Shown in pieces: positions 18,045 through 26,950 of a stretch of 64,000 nt of DNA. The notes beneath the pieces were generated by a model. It saw nothing but the letters and a program-made list of their open reading frames with translations. It made no database searches and was not told the origin of the DNA. The DNA lies in the NCBI RefSeq assembly GCF_949774925.1, contig NZ_OX458932.1:372001-436000 (forward strand), given 5' to 3'. The stretch is from Candidatus Methylacidiphilum fumarolicum. Its GTDB lineage: Bacteria > Verrucomicrobiota > Verrucomicrobiia > Methylacidiphilales > Methylacidiphilaceae. The stretch's first letter is position 1; the number at the start of each line of letters is the position of its first letter. A program made the position numbers and the translations under genes.

Positions 18045-18630
18045 GAGAAGCGAGGATATTTATGGATTAGGAGCTGAATTTGATTCCATCCATAAACTAA
18101 TGGCTGCGGCCAAGGAGCTTTCTAAATTGGGTTATACGCAATGGGAAGTTTATTCTCCCTTCCCGATCCATGGAATAGCGCATGTAAGGAGACTTGGCAA
18201 ATCGAAAGTTTCTCTCTTTAGTTTAGTGGGAGGCTTGATTGGCTTGTCTATTGCCCTAGTGATGGTAACGGCTATCTCTGCTCCTAGGCCCTCCTTCTTT
18301 AAGGAGGTGTTGAGTAGTCATCTCCAAGGCCTTTTTTATCCTTTGGTAGTCCAAGGTAAACCGTATCTAGGATTTCAAGCTTTTGTTCCCGTGCTAATTG
18401 AAATGACGATTCTTTTTGCTTCTTTCAGCACGGTTATCGGTGTGTTCTTTTTTAACCGTATGCCTTCTCCTTATAAATCGGTCTGGAATTGGGAACGGTT
18501 GTCGCAAAAAGCGATGGATGATCGCTTTTTTTTGGTAGTGGAAAAATCTGATCCACATTTTTCAGAAGATAAAACAAAACTTATTTTAAAAGAATTAGGA
18601 GCCCAAGCCGTTGTGAGCATTCGGAGATAA
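18034..18630 (+). CDS. actD: Alternative complex III subunit ActD (DUF3341)
   Basis: A 198-aa membrane subunit with two helices (VSLFSLVGGLIGLSIALVMV and VLIEMTILFASFSTVIGVFF) and a cytoplasmic N-terminal domain. The motif YTQWEVYSPFPIHGI is diagnostic of the DUF3341/ActD family. The ATG overlaps the end of actC by 11 bases and the stop is 4 bases from actE, so the block is one operon. Confidence 0.91.
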   Translation: MEHERSEDIYGLGAEFDSIHKLMAAAKELSKLGYTQWEVYSPFPIHGIAHVRRLGKSKVSLFSLVGGLIGLSIALVMVTAISAPRPSFFKEVLSSHLQGLFYPLVVQGKPYLGFQAFVPVLIEMTILFASFSTVIGVFFFNRMPSPYKSVWNWERLSQKAMDDRFFLVVEKSDPHFSEDKTKLILKELGAQAVVSIRR

Positions 18631-18634
18631 ATCA

Positions 18635-19252
18635 ATGCGGTATTTCTTTTATATTTGTTTTCTTTTAGTGACATCGGTGATAGCTACAGCGGGGCTACGT
18701 GGATGGAAAAGTCCAAAGCCGCCATTGGAAATTTTTCCTGATATGGTCAGGCAGTTGAAAGTCAAAGAACAGGCCTATAGCGTCTTTTTCCCAGATGGTA
18801 TGGCAGCCCGAATGCCAGTCAATGGAACGGTATGTTGGGAGGAGCCGGTGGAAAACCCTTATCTTTCTACAGGCATTATTGGAGAACAGTGGGGAGAAGG
18901 ATTCCCCATTGCCTTATCGATCGATACGCTTAAGAAAGGAAAAGAGAACTTCGAAATTTACTGCTCGGCTTGCCATGGATTGGCTGGCTATGGTAACGGA
19001 ATAGCAACGCGGTTTAATCTTTTTGGGGTGCCAAACTATCACCAGGATCATACAAGAGAGCTACCCGATGGCCAGATCTTTTATATTATTTCTCATGGCC
19101 AGGGAATGATGCTAGGCTATGGGGCCAATCTGTCTGTGGAAGAAAGATGGGCTATTGTTGCCTATATTAGGGCGTTGCAAAAAAGCCAAAACGTTCCTTT
19201 TGACGCATTACCTGAGGAAAAAAAACAAATTCTGAAGGAGATCCAGCAATGA
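18635..19252 (+). CDS. actE: Alternative complex III subunit ActE (monohaem cytochrome c)
   Basis: A membrane-anchored or lipoprotein-like c-type cytochrome, 205 aa. An N-terminal hydrophobic segment (FFYICFLLVTSVIATAGLRG) is followed by a single haem site CSACHG and a distal region with candidate Met ligands (SHGQGMMLGYG). It probably carries electrons from ActA/ActB to an oxidase or soluble cytochrome. It overlaps actF by 4 bases (ATGA). Confidence 0.9.
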   Translation: MRYFFYICFLLVTSVIATAGLRGWKSPKPPLEIFPDMVRQLKVKEQAYSVFFPDGMAARMPVNGTVCWEEPVENPYLSTGIIGEQWGEGFPIALSIDTLKKGKENFEIYCSACHGLAGYGNGIATRFNLFGVPNYHQDHTRELPDGQIFYIISHGQGMMLGYGANLSVEERWAIVAYIRALQKSQNVPFDALPEEKKQILKEIQQ

Positions 19253-20451
19253 ATGATGCCAGCTACTTTATTCATCAACGGACCATGCTCCCAAAGGAAA
19301 AACTCAATGGTGTTATTCGACTCTTGGGAATAGCTGGAAGCATTGTGCTGTTGATTTCGTTGTTGGGGCTTGCGGTCAACAAATCTGAATTTTTCCATGC
19401 CTGGCTTTTTTCTTTTTTGTTTTATTTTGGTCTATGTACTGGCTCTCTGTTTTGGGTGATCCTTCATTATGTCACGAATGCTGGCTGGGACACCCTTTTA
19501 CGCAGACAGATGGAAAATGTAGCTGCTCTATTCCCATTTGTTGTCCTATTCGCTCTACCGATCTTGTTCGATATTTTTTCCACTCATTATCTTTACGAAT
19601 GGACAAGACCGGAGGTCCAGAAACTCAAGGAGTATTTGGAAAAAGCTCCCTATCTTAATGTCCCATTTTTTAGCCTCCGAGCGGTTCTTTATTTTTGTTT
19701 TTTTAGTATCGTGAGTTGGTTTTTTCGCAAACAGTCCTGTATCCAAGACGGCGATGGCAACCCACTGCATTCACTCAAATTAAAACGCATCGCTTATCCC
19801 GTGGCTGTTCTCTTTGGCTTTCTGTTCACTTTTTTTGCTATCGATTGGGCAATGTCTCTTGAGTTTAGGTGGAGTTCTACCGTTTGGGCTTTTTATCTTT
19901 TTACAGGCGCAGCGGGAGCCAGTTTAAGTCTTTGGATTCTTATTCTTCTTGGTCTTCGAAAGTTTGGTTATCTCCTCCAAATGAACGCTGAGCATTATCA
20001 TCTTCTTGGTAAATTGCTCTTTGCTTTTACAGCCCTGTGGGCCTATCTCGCATTCAGTCAGTACATGTTAATTTGGTATGGGAATATTCCTGAGGAGACC
20101 GATTTTTTTATAAAAAGAAACTATGATGGATGGTTTTACGTTTCCTTGTTACTAGTGATTGGTCGATTTGCTTTGCCTTTCCTATTTCTTCTTCCTCAAG
20201 CTACTAAGAAAAACGAACGGTTTTTGGCAATGGTTGCTAGTTGGGTGTTGTTTATGCAGGCTGTGGAATTGTATTGGATTGTTATGCCCATGGAGTTTGA
20301 GAAAAAACTGGTTGTTGGCTGGATGGAAATATTGATCGTGGTGGGTATGGGATTGGTGTTTTTGTCTGGTTATCTGAGAAATGCTAGCACCGTTTGTTTA
20401 TATCCCATCCATGATCCAAGGCTGCAGGAATCGATAGAAGTATATAACTAA
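19249..20451 (+). CDS. actF: Alternative complex III subunit ActF (second NrfD-like membrane protein)
   Basis: A polytopic membrane protein of about ten helices, 400 aa, paralogous to ActC but shorter. Features include SLFWVILHYVTNAGWDTLLRR near residue 65 and AIDWAMSLEFRWSSTVWAFY in the middle, both usual for ActF. It starts within the actE stop (ATGA). After it, a good ribosome site (AAGGAGG) introduces the next small gene, so transcription probably continues. Confidence 0.91.
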   Translation: MNDASYFIHQRTMLPKEKLNGVIRLLGIAGSIVLLISLLGLAVNKSEFFHAWLFSFLFYFGLCTGSLFWVILHYVTNAGWDTLLRRQMENVAALFPFVVLFALPILFDIFSTHYLYEWTRPEVQKLKEYLEKAPYLNVPFFSLRAVLYFCFFSIVSWFFRKQSCIQDGDGNPLHSLKLKRIAYPVAVLFGFLFTFFAIDWAMSLEFRWSSTVWAFYLFTGAAGASLSLWILILLGLRKFGYLLQMNAEHYHLLGKLLFAFTALWAYLAFSQYMLIWYGNIPEETDFFIKRNYDGWFYVSLLLVIGRFALPFLFLLPQATKKNERFLAMVASWVLFMQAVELYWIVMPMEFEKKLVVGWMEILIVVGMGLVFLSGYLRNASTVCLYPIHDPRLQESIEVYN

Positions 20452-20472
20452 AGGAAGGAGGCAAAAGAAAAG

Positions 20473-20844
20473 ATGAATACCCAGCAGATGGATCAAGAAC
20501 AAAAGCTAAAGAAGCCTCTCATTTTCGAGGATCTGCTCCTGTTCATTGGAATCAGCATTCTTTTCCTTTTGGGGCTTTTATTCTCCTTCCTCTATGCTTC
20601 TTCTATGCAGAATAAGCAAGCATTGGCAGAAAAAAAGAGAGCCGAAGAAATTAGAAAAATGCGGCTTGCTGATCAGTTAGAAGCAAAGAAAAAGCTTTCA
20701 TCTTATGGATGGATTGACAAAGAAAAGCGGATTGTTCATATCCCGATTGAGGAGGCGATGGAGAAGGTAGTGAAAGAGGAGGCATCGAAAAAACCAAAGG
20801 CTTCAGGAGTGTATTTGCCTGGTATACAAAGGCCTGAAAAATAG
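20473..20844 (+). CDS. Small single-pass membrane protein of the respiratory locus
   Basis: A 123-aa protein with one helix (about 20-42, LLLFIGISILFLLGLLFSFLY), a charged linker and the patch SYGWIDKEKRIVHIPIEEAM near residue 77. A similar GWID-x-IPI-AM patch occurs in small proteins encoded beside verrucomicrobial and planctomycete oxidase genes; I know it only as a conserved pattern without an established function. It has a strong AAGGAGG ribosome site at about 20454-20460, and the next gene follows after 13 bases. Confidence 0.8.
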   Translation: MNTQQMDQEQKLKKPLIFEDLLLFIGISILFLLGLLFSFLYASSMQNKQALAEKKRAEEIRKMRLADQLEAKKKLSSYGWIDKEKRIVHIPIEEAMEKVVKEEASKKPKASGVYLPGIQRPEK

Positions 20845-20857
20845 GAGAAAGCGACCG

Positions 20858-22303
20858 ATGAGCCATCCAATGGTAGAGTCTCAGGAGTGGATTGGGAGTG
20901 GAGTTGCTAGACCAATCTCTCTCGACAGATCCTTTTTCATGCCTGTGATATTTATGCTTGTTGCTGCCTTTTTTTGGCTTTTGGTCTCTATGGGATTTGC
21001 TCTTTTGGGTGCGGGTAAGATCGTGATTCCAAGCCTGCTTGGATCGTGGGGATGGTTAACTTTTGGTAGGATCGGATTGGCTTCTTTTCTTGTATTTTCT
21101 TATGGATGGGGAATGAATGGTGGGCTAGCCTACGGCCTCTATCTTGTAGGAAAGAATGCTCAGGAACCCTTTAAGGGCAGCGGCTATTTTCTTTGCTCCG
21201 CTCTTTTTTGGAATCTATCCATTTTTATTGGTATGATGGCCGTTCTCATTGGGGATATTCCTTCTCTATCATGGGCGGGCTGGCCTGATTTTGTGTTATT
21301 CCTGCTTCTTTTGAACTATTCCTTGATGAATTATTGGATTGTAAAGAAGTTGATTGTGAGTGGGAATTTTTTGAAAAACCTTTCCCATAGTTATCTTCTA
21401 ATTGCTTTATTGTGGTTCCCATGGGCGATTGGTAGTCTTTTTGTCTTTTTCCACTGGTTAGTTATTCGAGGTGTTTCTTTTGCAAGCATGGAATGGTGGT
21501 TTAATGAAGGGTTTTTGCATCTTTGGATGGCCCCTGTTGGTTTGTCCATGCTCTATGATTATGTGGAGGGGGGTAACGATCAACGATCTTCGAGTTTTCT
21601 TGGCTGGTTGGGCTTAATCCTATTTTTTCTCTGTTCTAATTTTGCCAGTGCTTCTCATCTGATTGGAGCACCTTTCCCCCTTTGGATCGTAGGTTTAGGT
21701 ATTGCCGCTCGAATCTTGCTCATCCTTGGAGCCGTTGCCATTGGGATCGATCTTTTGCAAAGGCTTAAAAAAAGAGTGCAAGCCAGTAAGCAGAACATCT
21801 TTTCAAGATATTTTATGATTGCTTTCTACTGTTTTTTGATTGCGATCATAGGGGATGGACTTATTGCTATCCCACTCGTTAGCCGGCTCGTTCACTTTAG
21901 TTTTGTAGAAATTGCCTTTCTTGTCCTTTTTATCTATGGCTTTTATTCTTTTGTTCTCATGGGAATGGCGCATTATCTCTATTCAAATTATTTTAGAAAA
22001 CCGTGGCTATCGGAGACCTTTTTAAAGATCACATTTTGGGCAAATATCTATGGGATAAGCTTTCTTTTTGTATTTTTATGTCTGGGCGGGATCATCCAGA
22101 GCGTGGAATTAGAAAATGCTGATCTTCCTTTCTCTCAAGTAGTAGAATCTGTTTTGCCTTATCTGCGAGGAGCTGGTATGTCTGCTACGCTGATACTCTT
22201 CTCTCAGCTTACCTATTGTTTTCTTTTGTTACTCATGTCCCTAATGCCGGTAGAGAAGGAGGGAATCGAAAAGAATGAAAAAAATTTATCGAGAACTATC
22301 TAA
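20858..22303 (+). CDS. CcoN-like (cbb3 subunit I family) membrane protein lacking haem/copper ligands
   Basis: A 481-aa protein with about twelve hydrophobic helices. Its position directly before a CcoO-like gene and its helix layout resemble CcoN. However, the diagnostic histidine motifs of CcoN are gone: the WYGHNAVGF copper-site region reads WWFNEGFLHLWMAP, the GPHHLHYT region reads ASASHLIGAP, and the GHVHSGALGW region reads SFVEIAFLVL. It can hardly reduce oxygen. It may be a structural anchor for the cytochromes encoded next, or a link between complex III and the oxidase. Family placement is inferred from context and weak resemblance. Confidence 0.65.
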   Translation: MSHPMVESQEWIGSGVARPISLDRSFFMPVIFMLVAAFFWLLVSMGFALLGAGKIVIPSLLGSWGWLTFGRIGLASFLVFSYGWGMNGGLAYGLYLVGKNAQEPFKGSGYFLCSALFWNLSIFIGMMAVLIGDIPSLSWAGWPDFVLFLLLLNYSLMNYWIVKKLIVSGNFLKNLSHSYLLIALLWFPWAIGSLFVFFHWLVIRGVSFASMEWWFNEGFLHLWMAPVGLSMLYDYVEGGNDQRSSSFLGWLGLILFFLCSNFASASHLIGAPFPLWIVGLGIAARILLILGAVAIGIDLLQRLKKRVQASKQNIFSRYFMIAFYCFLIAIIGDGLIAIPLVSRLVHFSFVEIAFLVLFIYGFYSFVLMGMAHYLYSNYFRKPWLSETFLKITFWANIYGISFLFVFLCLGGIIQSVELENADLPFSQVVESVLPYLRGAGMSATLILFSQLTYCFLLLLMSLMPVEKEGIEKNEKNLSRTI

Positions 22304-22329
22304 CTCATAATCCATTGTAAAGGTAGTCA

Positions 22330-22926
22330 ATGATAGCACGAATTGTTTGGGTTTTAGGCATCTTTCTCTGTTTTCTGCTTGGATGGTTTGTCTATATCAT
22401 TATCCCTTCGCAGGTTTTAGATCCTTCGCCGGAAGGAGAGGAAACCCCTCCGCCTAATTTTGGGCTTGTTGAAGTGGGCCAACAAGTATATGGAGCTAAT
22501 GGCTGTTCAGGGTGTCATACGCAAATAATCAGGCCAGCCAATATGGGTTCGGACATTGCCAGAGGCTGGGGAAACCGAAGAACCTTCCCTGTGGATTATT
22601 ATCACGAGACCAATCCTTTTCTAGGGATTGTGAGAATAGGACCAGATCTTTCTAATATTGGGAAGAGAAAAAAAGATTCAAGCTGGTTTTATATTCTTTT
22701 ATATGAGCCTAATCAAATTTTTCCTGGAACGATTATGCCCCCTTACAAATATCTTTTTCGTAAAGTCAGAGCGGAAGGAAAAAGGAATCCCGAAGCGCTA
22801 CCTCCAGAACTCGATAGAACCCTTCCTAATGGCATGCAAATCATGCCCTCACCGGAAGCTGTAGCTCTGGTAGCTTACCTGCTTTCTCTTGATAGATCTT
22901 ATCCTACCCAACCAAAAAAGCAATGA
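22330..22926 (+). CDS. CcoO-like membrane-anchored monohaem cytochrome c
   Basis: A 198-aa protein with one N-terminal helix (IVWVLGIFLCFLLGWFVYII) and a c-type haem site in GANGCSGCHTQIIRP. The QIIRP following the haem site is typical of CcoO. The downstream NQIFPGTIMPPYKYLF supplies the probable axial Met. It would transfer electrons within a cbb3-like module, but the partner CcoN-like protein has lost its metal ligands. Its end overlaps the next cytochrome gene by 4 bases. Confidence 0.82.
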   Translation: MIARIVWVLGIFLCFLLGWFVYIIIPSQVLDPSPEGEETPPPNFGLVEVGQQVYGANGCSGCHTQIIRPANMGSDIARGWGNRRTFPVDYYHETNPFLGIVRIGPDLSNIGKRKKDSSWFYILLYEPNQIFPGTIMPPYKYLFRKVRAEGKRNPEALPPELDRTLPNGMQIMPSPEAVALVAYLLSLDRSYPTQPKKQ

Positions 22927-23561
22927 CAGAAAACGAAAAGAATCCACAAAAGACAGTCAGCCCACAACCAGCCCTAGGGGAAGAATCGAATAGAAAAATT
23001 CCTAGTTGGTTTTGGCTCCTATCCTTTATTATTTTGTCAGGGGTAGTGTATATCTTGGTGTTTGAAACAGGGGGATGGCGTTCAACGGTCTTCGACACCA
23101 CAAGCCTCTTTTGGGGATATATGCCAAAAGAGAAACCAAAAGAGAAGGTTTTGCAAAAGACTCAACCTGTCGCTGCTGATCCAATGGCCATCGGGCAGGA
23201 GCAGTACCAAGCGATGTGTTCGGCTTGTCATCAGCCAAGTGGTATGGGTATGGCTGGGCAATATCCTCCGCTGGCAAATTCAGAGTATGTCATTGGGAGT
23301 AAGGCAAGATTGGCGGCGATATTGTTAAACGGTCTTTCTGGAGAGCTTAAGATCAATGGACAAACTTACAATGGGGTAATGCCAGGATGGAAAACGGCCT
23401 TAAACGATGAAAAGCTGGCTGCCGTTATGACCTATATTCGCAATTCTTGGGGCAATCATGGGGATAAAGTCGAGGCTAATGAAGTCAAACAGTTCAGAGA
23501 AAAATATGGAAAAAAAGAGGAAGCGTGGAAGCCAAGTGAGTTATCCACCCTTGGAGAATAG
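22923..23561 (+). CDS. Membrane-anchored class I cytochrome c (CcoP-like position)
   Basis: A 212-aa protein with one membrane helix (about 28-47, FWLLSFIILSGVVYILVFET) and one haem c domain: CSACHQ at about residue 99, then GMAGQYPPLANSEYV and a Met-containing MPGWKTALNDEKLAAVMTYI in two parts. This is a standard class I cytochrome c. With only one haem it is not a full CcoP (usually two). It overlaps the CcoO-like gene by 4 bases and is followed by a 134-base AT-rich gap before the oxidase genes, which may hold a separate promoter. Confidence 0.85.
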   Translation: MTENEKNPQKTVSPQPALGEESNRKIPSWFWLLSFIILSGVVYILVFETGGWRSTVFDTTSLFWGYMPKEKPKEKVLQKTQPVAADPMAIGQEQYQAMCSACHQPSGMGMAGQYPPLANSEYVIGSKARLAAILLNGLSGELKINGQTYNGVMPGWKTALNDEKLAAVMTYIRNSWGNHGDKVEANEVKQFREKYGKKEEAWKPSELSTLGE

Positions 23562-23695
23562 AAAGCAGAAAAAATCGCATTGAATTTTAAATCAAATCAA
23601 TTTTATTAATAAGAAAAAGCATGCATTTTGTGGATTGCTTAAAAAGAGAAAATGAATAGTGTATACATGTTATAACAATTAATGGGAGAACGCGT

Positions 23696-25543
23696 ATGGA
23701 TTCTGAAATGTCAATGACTTCTCAGGCAGCCCATGGTCATCATGAAGGCCATGAAGAAATCTCTTGGATAAGAAAATACGTTTTTTCTACCGATCATAAA
23801 ATGATCGGTTACCAATACATGGTGACCTCTCTGTTTGTGGCCCTTTTTGCCTTTTTCTTGATGGTGTTGATGCGCTGGCAACTTTCTTTTCCTGGAAAAC
23901 CGATTCCTATTTTTGGGCCTATTCTTGAAAAATTGCTAGGCTCTTCAATGGCTCCAGGTGGGGTGATGACCCCTCAGTTGTATAATTCGTTTGGAGCGAT
24001 GCACGGCACCATGATGATATTTATGGCATTGGTGCCTGCGCTTTTTGCTGGTTTTGGCAATTTTGTGGTTCCCTTACAGATTGGAGCCCCCGATATGGCC
24101 TTCCCTCGGCTGAATATGGCCAGTTTTTGGCTGTTTTTTGTGGGGGTGCTCATAATGATGGTTAGTTTTTTTGTGCCGGGAGGTGCTGCGAAATCGGGAT
24201 GGACTTCGTATACGCCACTGGCTGATTTTGCCGATATGGGACCGGGTTTTCACCCCATTTTTAATGGCCAAACCCTTTGGCTTATCGGCATGGTCTTTAA
24301 TATCACAGGAAGTCTGTTAGGCTCAGTGAACATCATTACCACCATCATTCAGTTAAGGACAAAAGGACTCAGTTGGATGCGCCTGCCTGTTTTTGTGTGG
24401 AGTGAATTAGTCACTGCTTTTCTGTTGCTCCTTGCGTTCCCACCATTAGAAGCAGCAGGGGTCATGCAGCTAATGGATAGGCTTTTTGGAACAAGCTTCT
24501 TTTCTCCGGAAGGGTTAATTATTAATGGTAAGCATGCGGATATTAGTGGGGGTGGTTCCTCCATTCTGTGGCAGCATCTTTTCTGGTTTTTGGGTCATCC
24601 TGAAGTCTATGTTCAGATTCTTCCTACCATGGGAATTGTAGGGGAGATCTTTGCGAACAATACCAGAAAACCACTTTGGAGCTATAAGGTATTCGTTTAT
24701 TCGCTTTTGGCGATTGGCTTTTTATCGATGGTTGTTTGGGCCCATCATATGTATATGACGGGCATGGGACAGGCCGTCACCTCGTTCTTCCAGATCTTTA
24801 CAACAATCATCTCTATTCCTTCCGTTCTTTTGGGAACGGTCTTGCTTCTTTCACTCTGGGGAGCTTCTATCCGCTTTAATGTCCCGATGCTTTTTGCCCT
24901 TGCCTGGCTGCCAATGTTTGGCATAGGAGGATTAACGGGTTTGCCCTTGGGATGGACAGCTTCCGATGTGGTGCTCCATGACACCTATTATGTGATTGGA
25001 CATTTCCATTACATGATGGCACCAGCTTCCCTGCTTGCGCTCTTTGCGGGTATTTACTACTGGTTCCCCAAGGCTACGGGCAGATACATGAATGAATTTC
25101 TTGGTAAAATTCATTTTTGGCCCACTTTTATATTTTTCAATGGCATCTTTTTCCCCATGCTCGTGCAGGGGTTTGCGGGCGTGCATAGAAGATGGTACGA
25201 TGGAGGTGCGGGCTGGCAGATGGCCCAGAATGTCTTGTGGTTGAATCAGGTAATGAGTTTTTCTGCCTGGGCTTTAGCGATTGCTCAAATTCCCTTTATT
25301 ATTAACTTTTTCTGGAGTTTGTTTGCAGGCAAAAAGGTAACCGATGATAACCCCTGGCAAGCAACAACTCTTGAATGGGCAACTCCCACCCCTCCAGGAC
25401 ATGGAAATTTCCTGCATCCTGTAGCGGTTTATAGGGATCCTTACGAGTATAGTGTCCCGGGATACAAACAGGATTATTTACCGCAATGGGAATCGGATGA
25501 AAGACTAAGCAAAGAAGGAAAATTGTCCCAGGTTTCTTTTTGA
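23696..25543 (+). CDS. Cytochrome c oxidase subunit I (A-type haem-copper oxidase)
   Basis: The catalytic subunit that reduces oxygen to water and pumps protons. It is 615 aa with about twelve helices. Ligands are visible: the low-spin haem His in FGAMHGTMMIF, the Cu-B His-Tyr motif GHPEVYVQILP, the HH pair in VVWAHHMY, and the haem a3/low-spin pair in VIGHFHYMM. The start WIRKYVFSTDHKMIGYQYM is usual for this oxidase group. A clear AT-rich upstream region and the order subunit I-III-IV-(small)-II follow. GGGAG lies a few bases before the ATG. Confidence 0.95.
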   Translation: MDSEMSMTSQAAHGHHEGHEEISWIRKYVFSTDHKMIGYQYMVTSLFVALFAFFLMVLMRWQLSFPGKPIPIFGPILEKLLGSSMAPGGVMTPQLYNSFGAMHGTMMIFMALVPALFAGFGNFVVPLQIGAPDMAFPRLNMASFWLFFVGVLIMMVSFFVPGGAAKSGWTSYTPLADFADMGPGFHPIFNGQTLWLIGMVFNITGSLLGSVNIITTIIQLRTKGLSWMRLPVFVWSELVTAFLLLLAFPPLEAAGVMQLMDRLFGTSFFSPEGLIINGKHADISGGGSSILWQHLFWFLGHPEVYVQILPTMGIVGEIFANNTRKPLWSYKVFVYSLLAIGFLSMVVWAHHMYMTGMGQAVTSFFQIFTTIISIPSVLLGTVLLLSLWGASIRFNVPMLFALAWLPMFGIGGLTGLPLGWTASDVVLHDTYYVIGHFHYMMAPASLLALFAGIYYWFPKATGRYMNEFLGKIHFWPTFIFFNGIFFPMLVQGFAGVHRRWYDGGAGWQMAQNVLWLNQVMSFSAWALAIAQIPFIINFFWSLFAGKKVTDDNPWQATTLEWATPTPPGHGNFLHPVAVYRDPYEYSVPGYKQDYLPQWESDERLSKEGKLSQVSF

Positions 25544-25598
25544 AAGTAAAAAACATATATAAGAAAGACATATATAAGAAAGAGGAGAGGTTTTTAAA

Positions 25599-26390
25599 AT
25601 GGAGATCCCTTATACAGTGACTGCCAGACCGGATACCGGTCTTTATAATGCAAAGGTTGGTATTTGGTTGTTTTTAGCTTCTGAGGTCATGCTTTTTGGA
25701 GGCCTTTTTTCAGCCTATATTTTTCTGAGGCTAGGTGCTACCCATTGGCCGCATCATATCCTTAATGTTCCAATGGGGCTCTTTAATACCATGGTGCTTA
25801 TTAGTTCGAGTATCACGATGGTGATGGCGTGGAGTTCCTTAAAGATGCGGCAATTTTCTAATTATAGAAAATGGCTTGGGATCACTCTTTTTTGCGGGGT
25901 GTTGTTTCTCAGCGTTAAATCTGTTGAATATAAAGATAAGTTCCATCATTACGGGATCATTTTGAATAGTGGACAGGAAATTACTGGCCATTTGGCGATG
26001 ACAGAAGAGGAAGCCATCCATTCTGATGTATTAAAAATTAAGCCGGATCCTGAAAATGCTGGAGATTTTCTTTTTCAGTTAAAATCCATTTTTTCGAAAC
26101 CTGAGGGAGAAGAGAAAGTCCTAGAAATCCCTAAAAAGGAAATTCGCTGGTGGTCTAATTTCGTTCCAAAGTATAATACCTACCTAGCCACCTATTTTAC
26201 GATGACGGGGATTCATGCGCTGCATATCTTAGGTGGTTTATTAGTCTTGGGTTATTTTTGGGGACCAGGAGCAGCCTTATATAGAACGAATCCAGAACAT
26301 TTAGCCAATAGGGTCGAAGTAGCAGGGCTTTTCTGGCATTTTGTCGATCTAGTGTGGATCTTCCTTTTCCCAACACTCTATTTGTTTTAA
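25599..26390 (+). CDS. Cytochrome c oxidase subunit III
   Basis: A 263-aa membrane subunit that supports stable proton pumping. Helices are recognisable at GIWLFLASEVMLFGGLFSAY (near residue 22), at GLFNTMVLISSSITMVMAWS, and in the C-terminal HALHILGGLLVLGY and GLFWHFVDLVWIFLFPTLY. Between helices there is an unusual soluble insert of about 60 residues (roughly 118-180, SGQEITGHLAMTEEEAIHSD onward). A GAGGAG ribosome site precedes the ATG. A repeated short segment (ACATATATAAGAAAG) occurs twice just upstream. Confidence 0.92.
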   Translation: MEIPYTVTARPDTGLYNAKVGIWLFLASEVMLFGGLFSAYIFLRLGATHWPHHILNVPMGLFNTMVLISSSITMVMAWSSLKMRQFSNYRKWLGITLFCGVLFLSVKSVEYKDKFHHYGIILNSGQEITGHLAMTEEEAIHSDVLKIKPDPENAGDFLFQLKSIFSKPEGEEKVLEIPKKEIRWWSNFVPKYNTYLATYFTMTGIHALHILGGLLVLGYFWGPGAALYRTNPEHLANRVEVAGLFWHFVDLVWIFLFPTLYLF

Positions 26391-26426
26391 TGAGAATTAC
26401 TGCGTTATATAAAGGAGAAGGATACA

Positions 26427-26723
26427 ATGAGTGAAGAAATACATACGGAAAAAAAGAGGATTAAGTCTTATTTTGTCGTTTTTGGATTTTTGGTCATACT
26501 AGCTTTGGTCAATGTGGCCGTTTCATATCTTCATTTAGGGGGAATGAATATTGCTGCAGGATTAGTCATTGCTGGCGTGCAGGCATTGTTGGCTTTAGGG
26601 ATCCTGATGCATATTTTTTGGGAGAAAAAGACTATCCATCATCTTATAGGTCTTGCGATCCTTTTTGTTTTGGCTTTATTTTTATTATTAGTAGCTTCTT
26701 ATTTTGATTCTATAGGAAAATAA
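26427..26723 (+). CDS. Cytochrome c oxidase subunit IV-type small membrane protein
   Basis: 98 aa with three helices (YFVVFGFLVILALVNVAVSY, AAGLVIAGVQALLALGILMH, LIGLAILFVLALFLLLVASY). The helix order and the LMHIFWEKKTIHHL linker match prokaryotic subunit IV (CtaF/CyoD-like). It assists oxidase assembly. AAGGAGAAGG precedes the start. Confidence 0.85.
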   Translation: MSEEIHTEKKRIKSYFVVFGFLVILALVNVAVSYLHLGGMNIAAGLVIAGVQALLALGILMHIFWEKKTIHHLIGLAILFVLALFLLLVASYFDSIGK

Positions 26724-26738
26724 ATAAAGGAAAAATAT

Positions 26739-26945
26739 ATGTCCCTTCGACAATTCCACTTGGTGTTTATAACGCTAGCCACGCTTTTGTTTCTCACTTT
26801 TGGAGCCTGGTCTCTATACAGCTATATACAAAGTCATGAGGTTTTATATGTATGGCTAGGAGGAGGGTCTTTTTTATTTGGCATTTTGGCTGTTATCTAT
26901 GGGATATGGTTCCTATTAAAGATGAAGAAAATGAAAATTTATTAA
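26739..26945 (+). CDS. Small two-helix membrane protein in oxidase operon
   Basis: 68 aa with two hydrophobic segments (LVFITLATLLFLTFGAWSLY and LGGGSFLFGILAVIYGIWFL) and a basic C-terminus. It has no recognised domain. It is positioned 15 bases after the subunit IV gene with an AAAGGAAA ribosome site, so it is likely translated. It could be a small oxidase accessory subunit, by location only. Confidence 0.65.
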   Translation: MSLRQFHLVFITLATLLFLTFGAWSLYSYIQSHEVLYVWLGGGSFLFGILAVIYGIWFLLKMKKMKIY

Positions 26946-26950
26946 ACCTG

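Noticed and set aside
26852-26950. Longer start for the small oxidase-operon membrane protein
   Set aside because: It would overlap the preceding gene by about 90 bases. The ATG at 26951 follows directly after that gene's stop.
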